Below, piece by piece: positions 19,241 to 29,283 of a DNA stretch of 64,000 nt (its first letter is position 1; the number at the start of each line of letters is the position of its first letter). Position numbers and translations under genes: made by a program. The notes below the pieces were generated by a model. It searched no databases and had not been told where the DNA came from. It saw only the letters and a program-made list of their open reading frames with translations. The DNA is from Brachycybe producta (lineage: Eukaryota; Arthropoda; Diplopoda; Playtdesmida; Andrognathidae), in NCBI GenBank assembly GCA_036925085.1, contig JAUPFP010000047.1, positions 186,001 through 250,000 of the forward strand, written 5' to 3'.

Positions 19241-21418
19241 ATGCCAGGTAGAGGCTCATGGAGAGGAGGCAGAATGATGTCTGCCTCTTCTAGTGAAGAT
19301 GAGACGGAGAGTGGAACGGCGGGGACCGCTGAACCCCTCTCTCAATCTACCTGCCAGCTACAAAGGGCGGGCGCCGCCAGTGCGCCAATAACAAGAAGAG
19401 AGTCGCCAAACACAATAGATAGGCGCCGCACCTCCTCCGAACCGGAGAATTTTCACCGGCGTGGGGAGAAGCGCCTAAAAGCAAGCTTCAAGCGACCTGC
19501 CAATGTCGGGCGCGAAGGGAAGCCTGCTGCTCCAAGCAGCATCGTCTCCTTCGACGTCACGACATCAAAACACTACTGGGAGGAGCGGGAAGACCGCATC
19601 GATATCAACCTCATGGCATGGGGGGTTAACCAGGCGTTCCGCGATAGCATCGCGCCTGGTCAACCCATTCCGGGTGGAGCTGAAGCAAGAGGGAAGCGTG
19701 GGGGAGGTGGATCTGTGCCCTCCCCCCTCGAAGACCTCCACTTGGAGATGCAGAGGGAGGCTGCCCTTCGCCAGGCAGCCAGAGATAAAAAGGAAGGGGA
19801 GGACAATCTGGCGTACCTCCGTGCGGTTTGCGCCCGCCTTGTCGAGCTGGGCTTACCGTGTACGGCGCACCTCCCGAAGGAGGAGCTCCTGCGAATCGAG
19901 GCCCGACTCCAAGAAGCCGCCCGAGTTACGTCATCGGCCACGTCATCACCTCCATCCTCAAACTCGCCAGCAACCCTGACAACTGGCCTCTCCACATCTC
20001 CTTCTCCACCCATAACGCCACCAGAGCCTTTCCAACACTGCTCACCGGTGCCGTCAATCACTCCGCCGCCTCCTCCTCATACACCATTATCGTCACCACC
20101 AACCTCCCGATGTGCCACGCCTCCACGCAGCGAGGCCGCCACACCAACTCCGACTCCAAAGCTACCTTCCATAGTGGTGGTTCCCCAACCTGTTCGTGTT
20201 CAGGTTCCCACTGGGGCTCGCCCCAAGGAGCCTCAACAGTCCTACAGGGGCCACCACTCTCCTCGAGACTCTCTTCAACGGCCACAACCACGTCGCTCTT
20301 CGCCACGTGGTTCCCATCTTTCGCCCCGACGCCGACCCGACGGAAGAAGTCAGCAGGAACAACGTGGTTCCTCTGGACGCGGCCCTCCGCCGCGTAATAA
20401 CTTCGACCCAAGGGTCAGGCAAGACCTACAGGATCACCGAGTCCAACTGGACCGCGACCATCGCTATGAAACTCGGGGCCCTCCTACTTGGGTCCCGCGT
20501 CGCTCTCCTCCTCCGCCACCTCCGGGCCGCCCTTCTGGACAACCTACGCCTACACCTTTGATGCCGCCACCTTCCGCAGAGCGTGCCGCGTTCTTGAAAA
20601 AACAGAAGGCCATCACAAACCTTCTGCAAGACGTCATGCGACAGGGAGGTGACCCCATGGAAGCACTGGGCCGTGCACCAGGAAGTGCCAAGCCACTGGA
20701 GGCGCTGAGCAGGAAGTCGGCATCGAAGCGACTACGTCAGCGGGCCCGCGATATGGCCCGGTCCGCCTTGCGCCATGCCAGGCCTATCACGGGCGCATCA
20801 GTTTCTTTGGAACCTGCGGCTCCAACACCAGCCCGACCAGCCGCACCGCCCACTGTACCCCATGCCGGGGCTACTCTGGGGCGGTTACCGCTGGATCATC
20901 CGTTCCGTGCAGCCACCTCCGGCGAGAGGTTGCTCAACAATCGGTGGGTCACTTGGCAGCGCGAAGTGCGCTCTGCCAACACCCTTTACATAGGACACTT
21001 CTCTTTGGAGGAAGGGTTTCCCCGTCTGGACCTCCCTCCCCGGGAGCGATATGTCGTGGGACTCTCCCGCCTAACAAGTGTCCTCATCACCATCGTCTTC
21101 CCAAGAAGACGGATTGTTGAAACCACCAGTTTCGCCGGAGATGCCATCGATGAAGCCACGGAAGCCCTTTTGGGAGCTTTCGTCAACTCCGTCTTTAGAC
21201 TGCCAGCTGGACAGACGTTCCGTACCAGCCGTCACTACATTCCGGAACCGGATCCTCGTTACCGAATCGCCGTCTTATGGGACGCCGCTTGGGCTACACT
21301 GTACAACAAGCGGTCCTCCCGCAAGATTATCGGGGACCGGGACATCTTCAATATCTTCCACCGGGATCTACCTGACGACCAGGGACAATGGCTGTCTGCC
21401 GCATCCAGCTACCGATGA
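19241..21418 (+). CDS. retroelement second ORF, unknown protein (725 aa)
   Basis: The ATG at 19241 opens an intact 725-codon frame, much more GC-rich than the host. Residues 1-90 are Ser/Arg/Gly-rich. Residues about 100-240 hold a Glu/Leu/Arg helical segment (LHLEMQREAALRQAARDKKE). Residues about 240-470 are a Pro/Ser/Thr/Arg low-complexity region with polyproline. Residues about 475-540 are basic (KRLRQRARDMARSALRHARP). The last 180 residues look folded (WVTWQREVRSANTLYIGHF, then RYVVGLSRLTSVLITIVFP, and DPRYRIAVLWDAAWATLY). There is no reverse transcriptase, integrase, protease or transmembrane segment, so it is neither pol nor a typical env. A nucleic-acid-binding accessory protein, or a gene captured from host or helper, is possible. 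Overlapping ORFs in other frames (for example 19828-20397) are by-products of high GC. Intactness implies selection or recency. Confidence 0.8.
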   Translation: MPGRGSWRGGRMMSASSSEDETESGTAGTAEPLSQSTCQLQRAGAASAPITRRESPNTIDRRRTSSEPENFHRRGEKRLKASFKRPANVGREGKPAAPSSIVSFDVTTSKHYWEEREDRIDINLMAWGVNQAFRDSIAPGQPIPGGAEARGKRGGGGSVPSPLEDLHLEMQREAALRQAARDKKEGEDNLAYLRAVCARLVELGLPCTAHLPKEELLRIEARLQEAARVTSSATSSPPSSNSPATLTTGLSTSPSPPITPPEPFQHCSPVPSITPPPPPHTPLSSPPTSRCATPPRSEAATPTPTPKLPSIVVVPQPVRVQVPTGARPKEPQQSYRGHHSPRDSLQRPQPRRSSPRGSHLSPRRRPDGRSQQEQRGSSGRGPPPRNNFDPRVRQDLQDHRVQLDRDHRYETRGPPTWVPRRSPPPPPPGRPSGQPTPTPLMPPPSAERAAFLKKQKAITNLLQDVMRQGGDPMEALGRAPGSAKPLEALSRKSASKRLRQRARDMARSALRHARPITGASVSLEPAAPTPARPAAPPTVPHAGATLGRLPLDHPFRAATSGERLLNNRWVTWQREVRSANTLYIGHFSLEEGFPRLDLPPRERYVVGLSRLTSVLITIVFPRRRIVETTSFAGDAIDEATEALLGAFVNSVFRLPAGQTFRTSRHYIPEPDPRYRIAVLWDAAWATLYNKRSSRKIIGDRDIFNIFHRDLPDDQGQWLSAASSYR

Positions 21419-21820
21419 GGCCAGGTCCGGCGGGATTACCCCCCCGTACGGTTCATGGACCCAGGATCCTCCCCACCCTCCGCAGCAGGGATAGCTGCGC
21501 GCCACATGTACTCATGTGGTTGCCACCCATCCGGGTGGCATTATCGAAAAATTTATAAAAAATAAAATACGTTGCAACTGTTCTTTTCTTTTTAGATTTC
21601 AATAGCGGCTCGCCACTCAGCGAGCATTAATTATCTTTGTTTTATGTTTTCAGCCTTTTCCAATTTTTAAGGGCGCTGACACTTCGGTGCCAGTGCCTTT
21701 CCATAACCACCTCTGTACACGGTAAGTCCTCAGCCACCCATGTCTCCCCGCTGCGTAACTTGAAAACCTTCCACCCTTGGCTGGAGTACGAGGACGTACT
21801 CCAAGCAAAGTTGGAGGGTA
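21419..21820 (+). other. retroelement 3' untranslated region
   Basis: About 400 bp without a convincing ORF. Short hairpin-capable repeats such as CCACATGTACTCATGTGG occur near 21502. The last bases before the 3' LTR (GTTGGAGGGTA) are the only purine-rich run, so the polypurine primer is short and interrupted. Confidence 0.5.
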
Positions 21821-22508
21821 TGTAACACCCTGTAAATCGTGATCCCGCCAAAACCATAGCCTGGGGGGTAAACAACTCTCAACCGTCCCTCCCTCCTCTC
21901 TGACTCACCTTTCTGACTCATGCCCAAGTGGCGGATTGATACATAAAGGACCATGGTCACTTGGACCTGGTTACACCTCGCAGGTGTACACAGGTCCAAG
22001 GTATAAAAGGACCATGTTCCTCTTTGTTCCTCAGTTCTTTCCTTTGCCTGTTTTTGCGATACATTCCAAATCATGGGCCTGAGGATTTCCAGTTAGTATT
22101 TTACTATTCACCCTTGTATCTGTACTTCTTACAAGGAATGAATAAAAGTGTTGTAATAAGAAGTAGCGTTGTCTCTATGTCTTTATGCTAATAACTTCTC
22201 TTCAGAGGCCGGAGGTTTCATAGGGCAGGAGCTATACGATTCTCAGCAGCTACAACATCTTCTCTAGTCGGAATACCGATGGAGAAGATGTATATCAGCA
22301 TCAACCGGAAGAGAGAGAGATGGCCGCCACTCTCCTGCATCGATTTCACCCCCATGCAGAAGAGTGACTACAATCTATCTCCATCCAGCTCTCTCTACAG
22401 CTCGGATCTTCTCTGTGCAGGTGTCATACTGCTCAGAGAAGAAACGAAAAGTAGAAAATGTCATCTAAAGGTTGGTAATAAAATATTGGTTGATGTCAAA
22501 AGCTCACA
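21821..22508 (+). repeat. 3' LTR, 688 bp
   Basis: Same length and, by eye, same sequence as 12919-13606, including TATA box, inverted repeat and AATAAA. It is followed by TTAC. Confidence 0.95.
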
Positions 22509-22512
22509 TTAC
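22509..22512. repeat. target-site duplication, right (TTAC)
   Basis: Matches 12915-12918 on the other side of the element. Confidence 0.85.
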
Positions 22513-24520
22513 TGACAAATATAAAATTGTGACATTGCACAAAAATAAATGTGCAACGTAACAACTAAGCTTATGCTTAAAAATATTAAAATATTTCTAA
22601 AAAAAAACAATTTTAAATGTTCAAAACAAAAATAATATAAGCTTACAGAAGACATTTTCAAAAACAGCTGGTTGCTCTAATGCTCATTGCGTGAAAAGAG
22701 ACATGCGTTCTTCTAAGTAAATGGTTCCCAAGCTTTTTTTGCTCGCGGCACATTTTTTTGCCTGGAAAAATCGCGACACACCTAGCAAATCTTATGGCAC
22801 CCTAATGTGCCGTGGGATGCCCTTTGGTAACCATTGGTTTAGAGTAGCGGGGGTTTTTAACCTTTTTCCGATTACAGACCTCCAATAGATTGCCCAATAT
22901 GTCACCATAACCCAGTCGCCACTGTCGAAATCATCATCAACACCTGTCCTATTACCTAACAGTATATAACTTCAAAATATCACTTGACGGAAATAAATTT
23001 GTGATATCATCAGTGATCACATCAGTGTATTCTAATGCAACAATATAATAAATTGAATATTTAAAAAGTACAATAAACATATTTTTAGAAAAAAAAATTG
23101 CAAAATAATGCAATTTTTTTAGTTATTAAATTTAATAAATAAAAATAATTATGTTCAGATAAGTAATTGGAAATAAAGTCACCAATATCATAAAAAATGC
23201 TTTTAATATTGAAAAAAAGGTCACATTTGTTGTGGTTTTTATTTGGTTGTTGTTAGTAACTAATAAAATATTTATTTCTTGCTATCTATCATATTTCACA
23301 ATGAAAGCACCGGATGCAGTGAATAATAGGAAAAATGCACCTTTAACTAATAAATGATTATACTTTTGTCACTTTTTTAAAAAGTAACTTTCCAATAATA
23401 TTGGTTAAATAAGTTATGCATATAAAAATCAAGATATTCAAGGATAAAAATAATTTGCAGGTATCAAGAAAATGCATAAACATTTAACATTGTAATCTAC
23501 TCGAATTCATCTTTTCCTCGTGCAACTTGCAGATCTTATTTATCAAATTATTTCCCAGAAGGTAAGAAATAAATCTTCCAAATTGTTCGTAAGTAAACCC
23601 TCTATTTTAATACTTTGTAGAAGACTTTATATATTTTGACATTAATGATACCATTATTAATTTGTAAACGTTTTTAATACTTTCTCTGCAAAAGTAATTT
23701 GCATACTTGTTTTGTGTGGGTGGCTTTTCAAACGGAGTTACAAAAAGTAAATAGACCACACCTGTCCTTGAAATGCACCTACAATCATTATAAATACAAG
23801 TTTATAAAATTAGACCTGTTTATAAAATGCGTAGGAGCAGAAATTACGAATTTATTACCAAATGAATTTGAAAAGAGAAAATACAAAAATAAAACTACGA
23901 AGTGAGTAAAGGTTAGTTAAAATTTCAAAAATCTGTTTAAAAATAATACTAATTATTTCAAATTTTTTTCAATTGTTAGCTGTTGCGAAAAAAATTTTTT
24001 TGTATAGAAAAACTTTCATGAGTTGCCCTAATTGTAAAATAAAACATAAAGATATATAAAAAAAATTAGTTATGTCACTAACTACTGCGATTTTATATAA
24101 TAAAACAGCCAGGTTTGAGACAAGTTTGAGATATAATTAATGTTGTAACAAATCATTTTTTCTATAATTGAGGAACAAGATTGCAATCATTATGTTTAAA
24201 AACAAGGAAGTTAAAGCAAACTTGCGCATTAATTTATTCAAGTTGAGATAACTACAAAAATCCGACAACTTAAAAGTGAGTTGTAGATATTTTAGTATGC
24301 TGACATCTTTCAGATTAGATTTTTGAGAAATTGTGGACCTACTGTAACTACAATGAAAATGACAATGACCACATTGATTTTTTTCTTTCCAATGTTAAAT
24401 TAATAAAAGCATTACCTACTTTTATTAATTTAACATCTGAAAAAAACAATCATTGTCTTTATTGTCATGATGTAATTTAATAACAAAATGAAATCTGTTA
24501 TTTTGAATGTAAAAATATAT
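22513..24520. other. intergenic, no gene seen
   Basis: AT-rich DNA with only chance-length ORFs, apart from the repeat remnant at 22721-22842. Confidence 0.45.
22721..22842. mobile_element. short terminal-inverted-repeat remnant, hAT-MITE-like
   Basis: The start reads AAATGGTTCCCAAGCTTTTT and the end TTTGGTAACCATTGGTTTA; they form an imperfect inverted repeat around GCTCGCGGCACA and GCGACACACC. This wording (GGTTCCCAA plus GCGGCACA) recurs in many animal hAT-derived short elements. Target duplications are not clear. Confidence 0.4.
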
Positions 24521-26165
24521 TGTAACGAACCACCTTGTTGTGGATAAAATATACCAAAAAGCGGTTGGCTAAGCCACTTATTTTATCCTGGTTCGGGAGG
24601 AAGGGAACAAATTAATCCCGTTTCCTATTCCTCACAAGTTCTTTCTTGTTGAACTTTTACAGTAAAATGGATTTTTTAGCTGTCTGCTACCCCTCGGGCT
24701 TTCGCCCGTTAAAAGCTAGTTGATCGTACTGTCCCTTGAAGTTGCATCTAGAAGTGTTGATCCGGGTTTTCACCCGGATTGGTAATTCGAGATGAAGATG
24801 ATTTTAGAACTTTCGTTCTCTCCATTAAGTATAAAAAATAAGACTTGGCAATTTTAAAGCATAACATTTGTTTATTTACAGTTCTATTCGTTGAGGTCTA
24901 TCCCAAATCGGGCATAGATTCTCTATTTATAGAATGCTCTCAGTGAATGCTTTATTCACACAAAAATACATGGCCTTTTATACCCAAAAAGAGGATACTG
25001 AGAACATTTTCTCATTTTTTTCTCATTGGGCATAATCGAAATCAAAAACCAAACTGGCCAATCAATTTGATTGACCAGTGGTCAACAAAATATAGAAAGA
25101 TGATTCATTCTATTAAAAAGACAATTTTCCAAGAAAAATACAACCCCATTGACTTAATGCTACTGCTTATCAGTATGATCTTTTTGTATTAAGGGGTGGG
25201 ACTGGGAGAGAAAGAGACCCAAGACCCAAGAGGTGACCCAAGACAGGATATTGGCGTTGTCAGCTGAGAGAACTAGGTCAATCCTCTGTACATCAGTACA
25301 GAGGGTTGACAAAGTTCCAGGCCAATCTAAAACAAAAACAAACGATCCACAAAAAACTAAGTGAGCCAGGAGCGCTCCTGGACTGATCGTTTCAATATTT
25401 ATTTAGTAACCAGAAGAAACTATGGCACAGATGTTCAGACTTGGGTGGCCCGAATTCTGAGTGAATTCGTGGAACCCAGTCGGACCGTGAGAATTTTAAA
25501 TAGAGTCCCAAAAATACCTTTCCTTTTTAGGTAATATCCCCAGCCCAGGGCAATGATTGGCCCAGTTGGTCAATCATTGAGCCCTGAGGTGACAGTCGCC
25601 CCTCTCAAGAGACCGAACGAGAGTGCATTGTGGCCTGTGTGAGGACAGTTAGATTTGTGGAGATCTTGAAGACAGTTCAAGTTCTGACTTAAGAAGAGAT
25701 CCTTTTCTATAAAGTGAGTTTTAAATAATGTAAACCAGTGTAGAGAGAATAATGTATAATATATAACAGTAAAGATTATTTTATTTTACCTAAACTTGTG
25801 TTAGTGTTATATCTACACTAGGAGTTCCTAATCCCAACAAATCCAGGGACTACCGACAGGGGTGCTCGGACACTGTCTGAGTCCCTCTGCTTGGATCCTC
25901 CAAGAAACTAAAAAGGACAATAGCAGTGCCACCGGTATCGTCACGCCCCATACTGAAGATTCCCGAGAGTGTGAAGTCTTTTTTTGTGGACTTACGAGAG
26001 TGATTGAATCGGTCGTACAATAGATGTTGCTAGCGGTAAAATCGGCAACCCCGGCTGGCCCGCCGACAACAGAGTCAGCACCAGCACAAACACCAAGCAC
26101 CAGCACCAGCAAAAAAGTTGAAACGGGGGCACCAAAAGGCCAGCCTCGTCACATAGAGAAGATCA
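24521..26165 (+). mobile_element. LTR-retroelement fragment or solo LTR with leader
   Basis: The segment opens TGTAACGAACC after ATAT and has a TATA box (TATAAAAAA at about 24830). It is clearly more GC-rich than its flanks. From about 25840 the sequence turns GC-rich and repetitive (CAGCACCAGCAC), like a gag leader. An ATAT follows a CA at 26164-26165, which would be a 4-bp duplication, but the length is large for a solo LTR. No second LTR is seen. A series of perfect hairpins lies in 24540-25400. Confidence 0.4.
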
Positions 26166-27090
26166 ATATGCTTGGGTGTCACAAAATCAGCATATACACT
26201 TAATTTACGTTTAATTACTAATTAATTAATGATTTCATTGAAACACGCTTTTTCAACTGTAAAACATGTAAAAAGAAGTCGGGTTCATATTCAGTTTCAT
26301 TCAGCTTATTACTGATACGGTCAGTTTGTGGACAATGTAAGAAAAGCACCCTAAGTGACTCTGTGTGACAACTAATCGTTTTGAACCTTTGTATGATTTT
26401 TTAGCTGCTGGCTATAAGAGCCTAGACATTGCAGTGTTTCACGTTTCATGAGGCATGGTTAATTTTGCTGTTCCAAAGTTGCTCAAATGGCTCTAGCAAC
26501 CAAACAGCAATTCTAAACATTATGGATTTACCTTAATATTAATATTAATAAATGTAGAACATATTAAGGAATACTCCCAAATTCCCAATTTTTCTTAAAG
26601 TTGAAAAATGATTTTAAAGAGCCAAAGTTTAGCTAGCGAAAGATAGTTTTTTAAGGTCAATGGTTTTAGCATGAGTCAGGCAAATTAGCATAATTAAAAA
26701 ATGTAAAAAATAAAAACCGACTTAAATATTGCAACAAAAAAACGATGTTACTACCTGGCGACAACATTCAAGAAGATATTGCAACTTTAATTACCGTTAA
26801 AATTCAATTGAAAGTGCACGTACATTATTATGTTTGTATCTGCAATTACATTTGTATCTGCAACTACTAAAAATACATAATAAAAATATCTGAGGAATAG
26901 AAATTCACACAAAACATTGCAGCTATATTTTCTGAATAATAAGTAAACACAACCAAATTGGTTGCTAAAATTGTTTTATATGTTTCTACTTACAACAAAT
27001 TACTAAATGTAAATTGATACATAACTAGGACAAATTGAAAGCAGATTTAAATAATAAAAAAATGTAGAATAAAAATTAAATATGTACAAT
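26166..27090. other. intergenic, no gene seen
   Basis: AT-rich DNA; I see no splice-supported exon or terminal repeats. Confidence 0.4.
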
Positions 27091-27367
27091 TAAAGGTGTG
27101 TCTACATTAGTAAAAATTTACTTTGTACGTTACATTCGGCAAAATTTTATATGAGTGCTAACAAATGTAGACGTGTGCGCTGCATACGAACGCACGATTT
27201 TCGCCACATTCAATGCACGTGAACTGTTTTGTTGTTGGTGGTTAATCAAGAGATTTGTGTCGCAAAATATTTAGGTGGCAAAACGTTTGAATTTGTGGCA
27301 AAAATAGTTGTGTCGAATTCTACATTCTCACACATACGTATATTTTTACTAATGTGGACCCACCTTA
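27091..27367. mobile_element. MITE with inverted repeats of about 26 bp
   Basis: The start TAAAGGTGTGTCTACATTAG and the complement of the end TAAGGTGGGTCCACATTAG match closely and continue into TAAAAAT. The inside (277 bp) has no coding potential. The left side reads TTAA at the boundary while the right reads TTAG, so it may be a TTAA-inserting element with one mutated site. Confidence 0.65.
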
Positions 27368-28135
27368 GAAAAAATACGAACTTTCCAATTGCTGATTTTG
27401 TAAACTGATTTTTTAAATGCAGGAACAACGTCATCATATTTTAATATTAATTTTTTTATTATATTTATTTACAGGTAAATCAGATGTCAAGAATGTTACA
27501 TAGAAACCTCCCATTAAATGACATTAATAATTTTTTTTAAAATAAGTATTTAAATTTTAAGGTCTTTGACATATTAAAGAAGAATAAAAAAATCACAATT
27601 TTCTTGATTAATCTTTAAACAATGTGAAATTGATATTTTTTAAAACAGTTTAATTTCAATATATTTCAATAATTAACCTATTTACGAGCATTTCCTAAAT
27701 TATATAAGCTGTCCATCTATTTTGTCATTCAATTTTAGGTGTACTTATCATTTACGAGTATTTTTTTTATTAAAATAAATTAGGCATACCTTTGTATTAA
27801 GGAAATTTGATTGACATGTTAAAAGCAAAAAACTACCACAAACTATAATTATGGCAGGTCAAGTTGCAAATGCAAATTGCGTTATCATAAACTAAGACAC
27901 TGGCAATGAATTAACTATAAATTTAAACTAACTACATAAATTTTCTTTGAACAAAAAATTGTTATTTGTTTTTTTCTTCTTAAATACATTATATAATCGT
28001 GTATAGTTACCCCACTGTAAATTAAAGCTTGTGATGTCAGAGGGGTTTCCAAAAAAAAATTGTGTATGTCATTTTTAATCCGATATATTAGAAAAGGGAT
28101 GACAGCAAAGGATTACAACAGTTTAAACAGAATTG

Positions 28136-28263
28136 TTTATTTTGAAAGATATCAACATGAAAATACCCTTAAGGGATTGAGCTACCCTTTTATTTTCTAA
28201 AATAATTTCAAGTTTTCTCTTAATTTCGAAAATCATTTGTTCATTATTCATAAAGCATCTTAA
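28136..28263. mobile_element. half copy of the palindromic TTAA MITE family
   Basis: It contains only the right arm of the family (TTTGAAAGATATCAACATG, then GATTGAGCTACCCTT, ending GCATCTTAA). See the fuller copies at 35648, 37239, 41144 and 42135. Confidence 0.55.
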
Positions 28264-28593
28264 CTGACATACTATTTTAAGATATTATAGGAGCCTATTT
28301 ATTTAAAATACACTAAGCAGCACCGGTTTAGAGAATGCTAGTAAAATAGTCGTGCAATTTGCACAAACTAAAAATGATAACCATAGTTGTATACTGAGCT
28401 GTAAGCAAAATCTATATTATATCATAAGGTATGCAAGAGTTATATGCATGGCATATGTTATTTCATTATTTGTGTTGTGTAGGACGAGTTTTTTTTTGTT
28501 TTTTTTGGGACTTTTAAATAATTTTTTTCAGGTGGAAACCTTTAGTTTGGTACATATATTTTGTGGAAGTTTGGATTTGTATGGAGTTGGGCA

Positions 28594-28873
28594 GTACCGT
28601 CTTAAAAATGATTGTGGCCATGGGCTAAAGTGAAAAATGGGGCCTCACATGCCCACCCACAAATGTTACATTTAAACATCAATACAGCATGTTTTCTTCA
28701 GTCCTTTTTTATCAAACCAAAACCCTTTTATTATGTCCTCAAGACAGTGTTGCCCAATGTTTCTCATATTTTCTTTTTACGAAGTAACACATACTTAAAC
28801 AGTAGCCACCTACTTTATGGCCGACACCACCTGGGCTACATCCCTATAAGCCCGTGCCTTAAGATGGCACTAG
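28594..28873. mobile_element. MITE, AGTRCCRTCTTAA termini
   Basis: AGTACCGTCTTAA at the left faces TTAAGATGGCACT at the right, about 280 bp apart, with no coding between them. I do not assign a superfamily. Confidence 0.45.
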
Positions 28874-29283
28874 AGGCGGGGAATTTTTTACGTTATTTAT
28901 GATTTTTGTGACTTTCCAGAACTTTTCTCTAGTGTTTTCAGGTAGATCAGTTGGGAACCTTTAATTTCGTATGAGTGCTAGTTCAAAGTTTATTTTTGTT
29001 TAGGCGCAATTGAAATCCCCCAACGAATATTAATAGACTTGATTCGATTATTTTGCTATGACTTAAAAAATTAATTATAAAAACAAATATAAAAAACCAC
29101 TTTCATATCAATTTCATCCATAAAAATTTATTAATATTTGCACCACTTTTCCATAAACTAAAGTGTAGAATGAGATTTTTTTATTTCCAAAAAAAATATG
29201 CACATTGTTTTAATTGAATGTTATTGAAACAAAGAATTTTCGTTTCAGATTACAAGGAAATATTTCCGCATGATTGAACTGAA

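Larger units (their letters stand above)
12919..22508 (+). mobile_element. non-autonomous LTR retrotransposon, complete, with gag and a second ORF but no pol
   Basis: The element is 9590 bp: two 688-bp LTRs around an 8214-bp interior. The ends are TG...CA and a 4-bp target duplication TTAC is present on both sides. The interior holds a primer-binding-like site, a tandem-repeat block, a leader of about 2.4 kb, gag (16055-17806), a hairpin-rich spacer, ORF2 (19241-21418) and a short 3' region. No protease, reverse transcriptase, RNase H or integrase is recognisable in any frame. The interior is far more GC-rich than the host DNA. Known parallels are gag-only terminal-repeat elements that depend on an autonomous relative for reverse transcription and integration. 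Apparent LTR identity says the insertion is recent. Assignment to the Ty3/gypsy side rests on the gag type only. Confidence 0.93.

Noticed and set aside
19828..20397. 189-codon overlapping frame inside ORF2
   Set aside because: Starts with TTG, lies in the GC-rich proline region where alternative frames stay open by chance, and overlaps a longer ATG frame.
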